Positions 1 through 7,947 of a stretch of DNA of 64,000 nt are shown piece by piece. Under the pieces are notes generated by a model. It did not search any database, was not told the DNA's origin, and saw nothing but the letters and a program-made list of their open reading frames with translations. The DNA is taken from NCBI RefSeq assembly GCF_000741705.1, contig NZ_JGZI01000010.1, positions 434,001-498,000 on the forward strand, written 5' to 3'. This stretch comes from Bifidobacterium psychraerophilum (GTDB lineage: Bacteria > Actinomycetota > Actinomycetes > Actinomycetales > Bifidobacteriaceae). How positions within the stretch are numbered: position 1 is the stretch's first letter; every line of letters starts with the position of its first letter. The translations under genes and the position numbers were made by a program.

Positions 1-1328
1 CAGCCATCTTCGACAAAACCCCGGACACGCTGTACTTCCATAAATCCGCGAACCCGGACGGCACCCAGAAAAGCGGAAAGGCGGCCGAGGTCGCCGACGC
101 ATACCAGGATTTCGTCGACAACAGCACCACGATCGCCAATGCCGAGGACTACATCGAAGGCCTGCCGCGTTCCCAGTCCGCCGCGACGGATCTGCTTTCC
201 GGCATCTTCACCGCGGACTTCATCTCTTCAATCGGCACGGATTCTGATCACCGCTGGTACAACACCACCGACGGCAAAAAACATGACAAGTCCGAAACGC
301 AATACCTCAACTGCGCGGCGAACGCCGACCCGCAGCAAGACGAGGATGCATGCGGCGACATGGGCAAATCCATCAAAACAAGCGTCGATGCCGCCATGGA
401 TCTCTACAATCTCTATATCATCGCCGCGGATATGACCAATGAGAACAACAGCGCGCACTCCTTCGACTTCGACAGCTACTTCGAGGGTCATGAAGCCGAC
501 GCGGAATGGTTCGCATACATTCTCGACTCCGAGGATTTCTATGAGAAGGGGCCCAGCTACAGCGGCCAGAACGAGACCTACTCCATCGCGCAATCGCTCC
601 TGGATGACTTCTTCACCTCGATCGACAAGCGGGCTTCCGGCGGAGGCACGGTCGCCACCTTCCGCTTCGCCCACGCCGAGACGATCATGCCATTCGCCGC
701 ACTGCTGAAGCTGCCGGGCTCCACCACACAGGCACCCGCCGTCGAGCAACCCCAGTCGGAGGATCAGGTATTCAACTACGCCAACAACCCGTGGCGAGGT
801 GAAAGCGTGACGCCGATGGCGGCCAACGTCCAGTGGGATGTCTACTCGAAAAGCGGCACCGATCCGAAAACCTCACAAGCGTATACGCCGATCGTCCGCA
901 TGCTCTACAACGAGCAGGAGATCCAGTTCAACGCCTCATGCAAGCCGGTTGCAAGCGGATCGACCTGGTACAAGGAGAGTGAACTGAAACGCTGCCTTTC
1001 CGGTATCGCAACCTCGGAAGATCCCACAATCGTCCAGACATCCGGCAGCGGCAATTCGGGCACCACGAATGGTTCCTCCTCATCCGCACAGGCCGGCGAC
1101 CGGACGAAGTCGACGGCCTCCGCGACGGATGCCGCTTCCTCGGATGGCGGGAAGGCCTCCTCACAGGCAGGGAATACGTCAGCGGGCACGGACAGCCTGG
1201 CCGAAACCGGGACCAGCACCCTGCTGCCGTTCAGTCTCGCGCTGCTCCTTTCCCTCACGGGAGCAGGAGTTCTTATCCTGATCAGCAAACGCCACCAGGA
1301 AGAAGGCGGACATCCCGGATCGCACTAG
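1..1328 (+). CDS. Sortase-anchored surface protein, C-terminal part (N-terminus outside window)
   Basis: The reading frame is open from the first complete codon at position 3, so the gene starts upstream of the window. The visible part is about 440 residues of a soluble, Asp/Ser/Thr-rich domain with four cysteines in two local pairs (around 310-355 and 940-993), which could form disulfides outside the cell. A Ser/Gly/Thr-rich linker leads to LAETG, a hydrophobic segment and a basic tail (SKRHQ), which is a complete sortase sorting signal. The product is therefore probably exported and joined to peptidoglycan. I do not recognise the ectodomain family, and it lacks obvious pilin or glycosidase motifs. 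The stop codon overlaps that of the converging nrdF gene. Anchoring is well supported; the molecular role is unknown. Confidence 0.85.
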   Translation, partial: AIFDKTPDTLYFHKSANPDGTQKSGKAAEVADAYQDFVDNSTTIANAEDYIEGLPRSQSAATDLLSGIFTADFISSIGTDSDHRWYNTTDGKKHDKSETQYLNCAANADPQQDEDACGDMGKSIKTSVDAAMDLYNLYIIAADMTNENNSAHSFDFDSYFEGHEADAEWFAYILDSEDFYEKGPSYSGQNETYSIAQSLLDDFFTSIDKRASGGGTVATFRFAHAETIMPFAALLKLPGSTTQAPAVEQPQSEDQVFNYANNPWRGESVTPMAANVQWDVYSKSGTDPKTSQAYTPIVRMLYNEQEIQFNASCKPVASGSTWYKESELKRCLSGIATSEDPTIVQTSGSGNSGTTNGSSSSAQAGDRTKSTASATDAASSDGGKASSQAGNTSAGTDSLAETGTSTLLPFSLALLLSLTGAGVLILISKRHQEEGGHPGSH

Positions 1329-2371
1329 AACTCCCAGTCATCGTCATCGGTGGATTCCGAATGCCCCATGACGTATGACGATCCGGATCCGGAGAAGAAA
1401 TCGTGGTTCTCATCCGCGGCGGGCGACAGGGCAGCTAGAATCTCGGCGCTCACCGCGGTCTCCTGAGCCGTGAATGTTGCAGGATACCCCAGGTTCATCA
1501 GCGCCTTGTTGGCGTTATACCGCACGAAGGCACGGACATCGTCGATGAAATCGAAATCGGCATACACCTGATCCGAATACTGCAATTCCAAGTCATAAAG
1601 CGTATCGAGCAGCCCCATGGTGAAATCCTTCATGTCCGCCCGATCCGAAGCCGACCGCTCCTGCAGACCGCGCTGGTACTTGTACCCCGAATAGTATCCA
1701 TGGATCGCCTTGTCCCTCAGAATCAGACGAATCATATCGGCCGTGTTCATCAACTGAGCCCGCGAGGCGAAATGCAGCGGCAGATAGAAGCCCGCGTACA
1801 GCAGCAGCGATGACAGCAAGGTGGAAGCCGCTTTGCGCTTCAGGGGATCATCGCTCTCATATTCTTTGAGCACCGTGGTGACGCGTTGCTGCAACAGGTC
1901 ATTGCCTACGGCCCACCGATATGCCTTGTCGATCTGTTCGCTGGAACAAAGAGTCGAGAAGATCGATGAATACGAGCGTGCATGGACCGCCTGCATGAAG
2001 GCGATATTGGTATAGATCGCCTGTTCATGTTCGGTTCGTGCATGCTCGATCTGGCAGATCTCCCCCACCGAGGATTGAGTGGTATCCAGCAAGGTCAGTC
2101 CGGTGAACACACGCACCGTGGTATCCCTTTCGATATCCGTCAGTGAATTCCACGATGGAATGTCGTTGGACAGCGGGACCTTCTCCGGAAGCCAGAAATT
2201 CGACACCAGACGGTTCCAGACCTCGAGGTCCTTCTCATCCACCAGCGCATTCCAGTTCACCGGTCGCACCCGTGCGCCGTGATCGAATCTGAATTGTGGT
2301 GGGGTCACCGACGCCTCCATCATCGCATCATCAGCTATGCGCACATCCGTCTTGCGTTCCCGCTCCATCAT
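1325..2371 (-). CDS. nrdF: Class Ib ribonucleoside-diphosphate reductase, beta subunit
   Basis: A 348-residue ferritin-like protein matching NrdF, the small subunit that carries the metal-tyrosyl radical cofactor used by NrdE to reduce ribonucleotides to deoxyribonucleotides. Typical stretches are the Trp/Glu-rich N-terminus (NWNALVDE, FWLPEKVPLSND) and helices with the metal ligands (EICQIEHARTEHEQ, MQAVHARSYSSIF). The ATG at 2371 is chosen because AGGAG lies seven bases upstream; an upstream in-frame start would add 31 atypical residues. nrdH, nrdI and nrdE are not in the window, so nrdF is a separate unit here. A NrdR-type operator pair lies about 95 bp upstream. The stop codon shares a CTAG palindrome with the stop of the opposing surface-protein gene, leaving no room for a terminator. 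Confidence 0.95.
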   Translation of the reverse strand: MMERERKTDVRIADDAMMEASVTPPQFRFDHGARVRPVNWNALVDEKDLEVWNRLVSNFWLPEKVPLSNDIPSWNSLTDIERDTTVRVFTGLTLLDTTQSSVGEICQIEHARTEHEQAIYTNIAFMQAVHARSYSSIFSTLCSSEQIDKAYRWAVGNDLLQQRVTTVLKEYESDDPLKRKAASTLLSSLLLYAGFYLPLHFASRAQLMNTADMIRLILRDKAIHGYYSGYKYQRGLQERSASDRADMKDFTMGLLDTLYDLELQYSDQVYADFDFIDDVRAFVRYNANKALMNLGYPATFTAQETAVSAEILAALSPAADENHDFFSGSGSSYVMGHSESTDDDDWEF

Positions 2372-2464
2372 GATTCCACTCCTCTTCCCGAAGGATCGTG
2401 GGCGACATGCACCCGCATTCCGTCCGGAAGCGCGATGCACCTTGCCATCCCATATCACGTACAA

Positions 2465-2511
2465 CCACTACATATGGCATTAATTCATATTCTCAATGCC
2501 ATATGTAGTGC
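2465..2511 (-). promoter_or_regulatory. Paired NrdR-box-like operator upstream of nrdF
   Basis: Two perfectly inverted 15-bp arms, 2466-2480 and 2496-2510, are separated by 15 bp of AT-rich DNA. Each arm resembles half of a NrdR site pair (core CACTACATATG against the family consensus CACWATATATWG). NrdR boxes normally occur as two copies about 31 bp apart from start to start, which is exactly the spacing seen here. The position upstream of a ribonucleotide reductase gene agrees. NrdR is the zinc/ATP-cone repressor of reductase genes; its own gene is not in the window. The repeat is certain, the assignment to NrdR is an inference from spacing, core and context. Confidence 0.7.
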
Positions 2512-2725
2512 TCTGCGACACGATCATAGCCGGAGGAAAAGGAAAGTTCGACCCCTAGAACATTTTTGTGAGATATGACACAGACACGCGGTCGGCCGCC
2601 CGGCCTGCAGACAGGATTGGATATGAATTGTATACATCCATGCAAAATCAGCAATCTTTCAGCTAATGATGTGGTTTTCTGTGCATAATCGATGCAAGTG
2701 AGTTGCCGACAGGAAGGTACGTCAT
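2512..2725. other. Intergenic region upstream of nrdF and the small ORF
   Basis: No gene is visible in this stretch. It is more AT-rich than its surroundings and must hold the plus-strand promoter for the small gene at 2726; a plausible -10 element is CATAAT at 2684-2689. A Shine-Dalgarno sequence AGGAAGG lies at 2711-2717. No tRNA-like fold or repeat was noticed. Confidence 0.4.
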
Positions 2726-2899
2726 ATGAACGGGACACGGTGTGGCATTCCATTGTGCGATCGGACACCGACCAAGGAGTGGGACACCTTGCGTGACCGC
2801 CCCGCGGAAGCAGGTGCGCTAGGAGCCATCCCGTTGTGCGAATTCCATATGTGGGTCCTGGAACATGGCGGAAAACTCAACGTCCAATACCGGGGCTGA
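2726..2899 (+). CDS. 57-residue Cys/His zinc-finger-like small protein
   Basis: An ATG at 2726 follows a strong AGGAAGG ribosome-binding site eight bases upstream and opens a 57-codon frame ending in TGA. The protein has two similar Cys motifs, CGIPLC at residues 6-11 and IPLCEFH at 35-41, giving a C-x4-C ... C-x2-H pattern typical of small zinc-binding domains. It is otherwise polar and has no signal peptide or membrane segment, so a cytoplasmic zinc-stabilised binding protein is the simplest reading. I do not recognise a named family. A GC-rich stem-loop directly after the stop supports a short independent transcript. The ribosome-binding site and paired motifs argue that it is real; conservation in related genomes would be decisive. 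Confidence 0.6.
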   Translation: MNGTRCGIPLCDRTPTKEWDTLRDRPAEAGALGAIPLCEFHMWVLEHGGKLNVQYRG

Positions 2900-2925
2900 C
2901 CCGGGCACCATATGGATGCCCCGGG
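2900..2925 (+). terminator. GC-rich stem-loop after the small ORF
   Basis: CCCGGGCA pairs with TGCCCCGGG (one bulged C) around a CCATATGGA loop that is itself palindromic. It begins directly after the stop codon of the small gene. There is no U-tract, so it may act as a 3' end stabiliser or a weak terminator. Confidence 0.4.
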
Positions 2926-2979
2926 GCGACGAATGCACCTATGCGCGCTGCGCAACACCTTCCGTGACCCACCGACACA

Positions 2980-3615
2980 TCACCGTCCCCGCGCGGTCAA
3001 CCACTCCTGTCGCGTAATTCGACGCACGTCCTCATCCCGATAGACTTCACCGTCCAACTGCTCCATACGGACATGATGCATGGTGCCCGCATACTGCAGG
3101 CCGCACTTCTGCATGACCCTCTTCGACTTCACGTTGTTGACGTCATGCCTGGCCCACATGGATTCCAGCCCGAGGTCTTCGAAACCATGACATATGAAGG
3201 CGGCAACCGCCTCCGGCACCAGGCCTTGTCCCCAGAAGGGCTTCGCGATCCAATACCCGAACTCGCATGCTTTCGCGGGCCGTCCTTCGCTCTCGCTGCC
3301 GATGCCGTAACGGTTCCCATCCACCTCGTCCGATGTGAAGATCAGGGTGCCGTAGGACAGACCGACCGACCCTATCGCCTCGTCATCCCCGGCGAGTGTG
3401 ATGGCGTAGGTCTCCGGCACGGCAAGCACATCCCGTATGATCCTCGCGCTCTCCTGAGGGCTTCCGTGGACGGCCCAACCGGCCGCAGGACCGACCTCGG
3501 GATCCCGGGCGTAGCGGAACAGGCTCCGCGTCTCCTCTTCGTCATCGACCCGCCAAGGCCGCAGGCGCAGACGCTCGGTATTCAGCACCATCATCATTCC
3601 GTCATCAGGGCGCAT
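2980..3615 (-). CDS. GNAT-family N-acetyltransferase (RimJ/RimL-like)
   Basis: A 211-residue protein with the acetyltransferase_3 layout of enzymes that acetylate protein N-termini or small amines using acetyl-CoA. It opens with the characteristic ERLRLRPW strand, has a central beta strand (GSVGLSYG), then FGYWIAKPFWGQGLVPEA, which corresponds to the acetyl-CoA-binding loop, and a C-terminal NVKSKRVMQKCGLQ motif typical of this subgroup. The gene begins two bases after the clpX stop codon, so it is probably co-transcribed and translationally coupled with clpX. The start at 3615 gives a short Met-rich leader; ATG codons shortly downstream are alternatives. The substrate cannot be read from the sequence. 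Confidence 0.85.
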   Translation of the reverse strand: MRPDDGMMMVLNTERLRLRPWRVDDEEETRSLFRYARDPEVGPAAGWAVHGSPQESARIIRDVLAVPETYAITLAGDDEAIGSVGLSYGTLIFTSDEVDGNRYGIGSESEGRPAKACEFGYWIAKPFWGQGLVPEAVAAFICHGFEDLGLESMWARHDVNNVKSKRVMQKCGLQYAGTMHHVRMEQLDGEVYRDEDVRRITRQEWLTARGR

Positions 3616-3617
3616 CG

Positions 3618-4931
3618 CTATGCGGTCCTGCGGTGCTGGCGCTTCTCCGCGGCAATGCGTCGGGGCTGGGCGACACCCAGGATGGAGTCCCGGTCGACGA
3701 CCACGGTGCTCACCTCTTCAAGTTCAGGCAGATCGAACATCGTGGACTCCAGAGTTCTTTCGATAATCGACCGCAGACCCCTGGCACCGACCCCACGTTC
3801 CAGAGCGGTTTTCGCTATGCATGCGATGGCATCCTGAGTGAACTCAAGCTCCACGCCATCACTGGCGAAGAGTTTCCTGTATTGCTTGACCAAGGCATTC
3901 GCCGGTTCGGTCAGTACCAGTTCCAGTTCCTGCTGGCTGAGCTCATGCAGCACGCTGACCACAGGAAGGCGACCGATGAATTCAGGCAGGAGCCCGAATT
4001 CGGAGAGATCATCGGCATCCGCCTGCCCCAGCAGCTCCTCACGCTTCAGCTGATGGGTATGCCAGGATGCGCCGAAACCGCTTTCATGCCTGCCGAGCCG
4101 CTGCTCGACAATCTGGTCGAGACCCACGAAGGCACCGCCACAGATGAAGAGAATGCCACGGGTATCGATATGCGCGGTCTCCTGATCCCTGTGCTTGCGC
4201 GTGCCTTCCAGCGGAACGCTGGCGATGGTGCCTTCCAGAATCTTCAATAACGCCTGTTGCACACCCTCGCCGCTCACATCACGCGTGATCGAGGTGTTCT
4301 CCCCTGATTTCCGTGCTATCTTGTCGATTTCATCGATATAGATGATCCCGTGCTGGGCACGTTCCACATCGCCATCGGCGGCCTGCAGCAGCCGTTGCAG
4401 CACCGTTTCCACGTCGTCACCGACATACCCCGCTTCGGTCAGCGTGGTCGCATCCGTGATCACGAAGGGCACATTCATGACCTTCGCCAGCGTCTGCGCG
4501 AGATAGGTCTTGCCGACGCCGGTGGGCCCCAGAAGCAGGATATTCGACTTGGCCACCTCGACGTCGCTGAGGTCATCCGATCCGTCCGTGCGTGCCGAAG
4601 CCTTCTCGATATGCTGCACGGACTGCTTCAGCTCCATGTTGACGCGCTTGTAGTGGTTGTACACCGCGACGGAGAGTGTGCGTTTGGCATCGTTCTGACC
4701 GATGACGAAACGGTTGAGATAGGCGAAGATCTCACTGGGAATAGGAAGTTTGAGGGCGTTGACCTCGGCGTCATGCGTGCGCTCCTCGGAGATGATGTCC
4801 ACACACAGTTCGATGCATTCGTCGCAGATCGCAGAATTCGGGCCGGTCACCAGTTTACGAACCTGATGCTCGGTTTTTCCGCAGAATTCACAACGTGGTA
4901 TGTCTTCGTTGTAGCTGACCACACGCCCCAT
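3618..4931 (-). CDS. clpX: ATP-dependent Clp protease ATP-binding subunit ClpX
   Basis: A 437-residue AAA+ unfoldase that recognises substrates, unfolds them and feeds them into ClpP. An N-terminal C4 zinc-binding domain (Cys14, 17, 36, 39) is followed by Walker A GPTGVGKT (135-142), the pore loop GYVG (168-171), Walker B IIYIDEID (196-203) and the FIGRLPVV segment before the small domain. The ATG at 4931 is chosen because GGGAGG lies six bases upstream; an earlier start would add eight residues. The loop that docks into ClpP, IGF in Escherichia coli and LGF in several actinobacteria, reads SGF here (residues 284-286). The gene follows clpP1 and clpP2 on the same strand and overlaps almost end to start with the acetyltransferase. 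Confidence 0.97.
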   Translation of the reverse strand: MGRVVSYNEDIPRCEFCGKTEHQVRKLVTGPNSAICDECIELCVDIISEERTHDAEVNALKLPIPSEIFAYLNRFVIGQNDAKRTLSVAVYNHYKRVNMELKQSVQHIEKASARTDGSDDLSDVEVAKSNILLLGPTGVGKTYLAQTLAKVMNVPFVITDATTLTEAGYVGDDVETVLQRLLQAADGDVERAQHGIIYIDEIDKIARKSGENTSITRDVSGEGVQQALLKILEGTIASVPLEGTRKHRDQETAHIDTRGILFICGGAFVGLDQIVEQRLGRHESGFGASWHTHQLKREELLGQADADDLSEFGLLPEFIGRLPVVSVLHELSQQELELVLTEPANALVKQYRKLFASDGVELEFTQDAIACIAKTALERGVGARGLRSIIERTLESTMFDLPELEEVSTVVVDRDSILGVAQPRRIAAEKRQHRRTA

Positions 4932-5037
4932 AGATATCCTCCCAGAAGAGGGCAATACATAGCATGCCCGCTGCCCTGTTCACCATTGTGCACCGGGTAG
5001 CGGGCATATGCTTCGACGACTCAGGTCGTCTGCACAC

Positions 5038-5061
5038 TTCCTCCCCCACCGGGGAGAGGAA
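5038..5061 (-). other. Stem-loop between clpP2 and clpX
   Basis: TTCCTCCCCC pairs with GGGGAGAGGAA (one bulged A) across a three-base loop. The 138-bp gap between clpP2 and clpX also holds a weaker hairpin (ACGAC ... GTCGT, about 5017-5030). Neither is followed by a T-run on the minus strand, so they more likely adjust read-through or mRNA stability than end transcription. Confidence 0.4.
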
Positions 5062-5069
5062 AGCTTGCA

Positions 5070-5741
5070 CTACTTCCTGTTTTCCAGCACCTCATCGACG
5101 ATGCCGTATTCCTTGGACTGCTGTGCCGTGAGGATCGTATCGGTTTCGATGTCCTTGCGGATCCGCTCGATCGGCTGACCGGTATGCGTGGCCAGTGTGT
5201 GCTCAAGCCACTCACGCAGACGCAGCATCTCCTTCGCCTGAATCTCGATTTCGGTGGCTTTGCCGAAGTCCTGCTGCATGGCGGGCTGATGAATCAACAC
5301 GCGCGCATTGGGCAGCATCAGGCGTTTGCCCGGGGCGCCTGCCGCAAGCAGGATGGCTGCGGCCGATGCGGCCTGTCCGAGGCACACGGTCTGAACATCG
5401 GGCTTGATGTATTGCATCGTGTCGTAGATGGCCGTCATGGCGGTCATCGAGCCACCGGGCGAGTTGATATAGATCATCACATCGCGGTTTGGATCCTGGC
5501 TTTCCAGAACCAGGAGCTGCGCCATGATGTCATCCGCCGAGGCGTCATCAACCTGCACGCCCATGAAGATGATCCGGTCATCGAACAGTTTGGTGTACGG
5601 ATCCTGACGCTTGAAGCCGTATGGCGTCTTCTCCTCGAACTGCGGGAGGACATAACGGCTCTCGGCGCGGACTCCCGCCACCCCGCCAGGTCCGGCCAGA
5701 CGGTCGGCACGTGCGACGAACTGAGCTTCTTGAGATGACAT
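5070..5741 (-). CDS. clpP2: ATP-dependent Clp protease proteolytic subunit, second copy (ClpP2)
   Basis: A 223-residue serine peptidase of family S14, which forms the barrel chamber of the Clp protease. The catalytic triad is intact: Ser126 in GQAASAAA, His151 in VLIHQPA and Asp201 in ETDTILTA. The oligomer handle segment YINSPGGS is present. An N-terminal extension of about 45 residues relative to typical ClpP is probably a propeptide. The gene begins one base after the clpP1 stop codon, so the two are translationally coupled. Actinobacteria usually build a mixed ClpP1P2 barrel, and this arrangement fits that. Confidence 0.95.
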   Translation of the reverse strand: MSSQEAQFVARADRLAGPGGVAGVRAESRYVLPQFEEKTPYGFKRQDPYTKLFDDRIIFMGVQVDDASADDIMAQLLVLESQDPNRDVMIYINSPGGSMTAMTAIYDTMQYIKPDVQTVCLGQAASAAAILLAAGAPGKRLMLPNARVLIHQPAMQQDFGKATEIEIQAKEMLRLREWLEHTLATHTGQPIERIRKDIETDTILTAQQSKEYGIVDEVLENRK

Positions 5742-5742
5742 C

Positions 5743-6360
<618 letters not shown>

Positions 6361-6445
6361 CGTGTCTCCTTCTATGTGTGGTTGTGTTTCGAGCCTACAG
6401 CCCAGAATCGACGCTCCGGGCGGCTTTGCGCTCTCGGCTATGGAA

Positions 6446-6485
6446 AGGCCCCAAACCCCCACGTAATCGCGGGTTTTCGGGGCCT
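6446..6485 (-). terminator. Rho-independent terminator after tig
   Basis: AGGCCCC-AAACCC pairs with GGGTTT-GGGGCCT, and on the minus strand the stem is followed by TTT. It lies 35 bp after the trigger factor stop and separates tig from the clp genes. Confidence 0.8.
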
Positions 6486-6520
6486 GTCACATGAGCTGGC
6501 TAGATCAGGAAACCGTAGGT

Positions 6521-7900
6521 CTACTCCTCTTCGGTGGCCTCATCCTTGGCGGCGAGCTGGTCGGCGACCGCTGCGGCTGCCGAGGCGGCCTCGACGCTTT
6601 CCTGCTCCTCTTCGGCCGCTTCGTCGCCGAGGAACTTGCTCAGGTCGAGCACCTTGCCGTCGGTGTCCTTGAAGGTCACCGCGCGCATACCGGCGAGCAG
6701 GCCCTTGGAACGTCCGACCTCCTGGACCGCGGAGCCCAGCTGGCCGTTGTTGACGATCGCGTTGATGAAGTTGCTGGGATCCATGCCGTACTGCTGGGCG
6801 ATCGAAGCGAGGAAGTTCGTCACATCGGCCTGGGTGACGGTGATCTTGAGCTGTTCGGAAAGGGCATCGAGCACGATCTGATCGCGCAGCTCCTTCTCGA
6901 CAGCCTGTTCCGCCGTTTCCTTGTCCTCTTCAGGTGCCTGGGGATTGCCCTGCGCGTTCTTCTCACGCTCGGCCAGCATCTCATCCTTCACGCCCTTGGG
7001 CACGGGGATGTCAACGCCTTCCTGCAAGCGTGCGATGAAGGCATCGCGGGCCACGGTGGCCTGGCGGCCTTCGGCATCGGCTTCGCTCTGCTTGCGGATA
7101 TCCGCCTTGAGCTCATCGAGTGTGTCGAACTCCGAGGCGTCCTGGGCGAAATCATCATCGAGCTCAGGCAGTTCCTCGGCCTTGACGGAATTCACCTTGA
7201 CGGTGACCTGGGCCTTCTCGCCCTCGTGGTCACCGGCTTCCAGGGTGCCCTCAAAGCTGGTCTCCTCGCCGGCCGACAGACCGTCGAGAGCCTCATCCAG
7301 CCCATCAAGCATGGTTCCTGAACCCAACTCGTAGCTGACGCCTTCCTGGGCGTCAACGGACTCGTCGCCGATCTTGGCGTCAAGATCGATGTTGGCGTAG
7401 TCGCCCGTCTTGGCCGGACGGTCCACACCCACCAGAGTGCCGAAACGCTGGCGCAGTGCATCAAGCCTCGTGTTGATGTCATCATCGGTGACCTCGGGCT
7501 TCGCGACCTCGATCTCAAGACCTTCGACGGCGGGCAGCTCGAACTTCGGGCGCACCTCGACCTCGGCGGTGAACTTCAACTTGGTCTCGTCATCCGCTGA
7601 TTCCGGGACTTCCTTGACATCCAGCTTGGGCTGGGCCATAGGATGGATTTCCTTTTCGGCCAGGGCCTTCGAATACAGCTCCGGCACACCGTTGTTCACG
7701 GCCTCGCCGACGACAGATCCGAAGCCAACACGCTGGTCGATGATCTTCCCTGGTACGTGCCCCTTGCGGAAACCGGGGATGCTGACCTGCTTGCCAATCT
7801 CCTTGCGGGCCGCATCCAGATAAGGATCAAGCTCCTCTGCATCGGCGGTGATTGTAAGCCTCACCTTGGTGGGCTCAAGATTCCTTACGCTGATTTTCAC
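6521..7900 (-). CDS. tig: Trigger factor, ribosome-associated chaperone and peptidyl-prolyl isomerase
   Basis: A 459-residue protein with the three parts of trigger factor. The N-terminal ribosome-binding domain carries the signature GFRKGHVP, the middle FKBP-type isomerase domain runs from roughly 160 to 250 (TGDYANIDLDA, GTMLDGLDEALDG), and a long charged helical C-terminal domain forms the chaperone arms, ending in a Glu/Ala-rich tail. It binds next to the ribosomal exit tunnel and shields nascent chains. The GTG at 7900 is chosen because GGAG lies six bases upstream and the protein then begins VKISVRNLEPTKV, as in the family; upstream residues in the longer frame are atypical. It lies 47 bp after the RNase D gene and ends at a strong terminator. 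Confidence 0.97.
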   Translation of the reverse strand: MKISVRNLEPTKVRLTITADAEELDPYLDAARKEIGKQVSIPGFRKGHVPGKIIDQRVGFGSVVGEAVNNGVPELYSKALAEKEIHPMAQPKLDVKEVPESADDETKLKFTAEVEVRPKFELPAVEGLEIEVAKPEVTDDDINTRLDALRQRFGTLVGVDRPAKTGDYANIDLDAKIGDESVDAQEGVSYELGSGTMLDGLDEALDGLSAGEETSFEGTLEAGDHEGEKAQVTVKVNSVKAEELPELDDDFAQDASEFDTLDELKADIRKQSEADAEGRQATVARDAFIARLQEGVDIPVPKGVKDEMLAEREKNAQGNPQAPEEDKETAEQAVEKELRDQIVLDALSEQLKITVTQADVTNFLASIAQQYGMDPSNFINAIVNNGQLGSAVQEVGRSKGLLAGMRAVTFKDTDGKVLDLSKFLGDEAAEEEQESVEAASAAAAVADQLAAKDEATEEE

Positions 7901-7947
7901 GCTGCGCTCCAATTCATCACATTCTATATTCTGCCTCAAGGCAACCG

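Noticed and set aside
6361-6445. ClgR operator upstream of clpP1
   Set aside because: Several GCG/CGC runs occur, but none matched the inverted-repeat pattern well enough to report.
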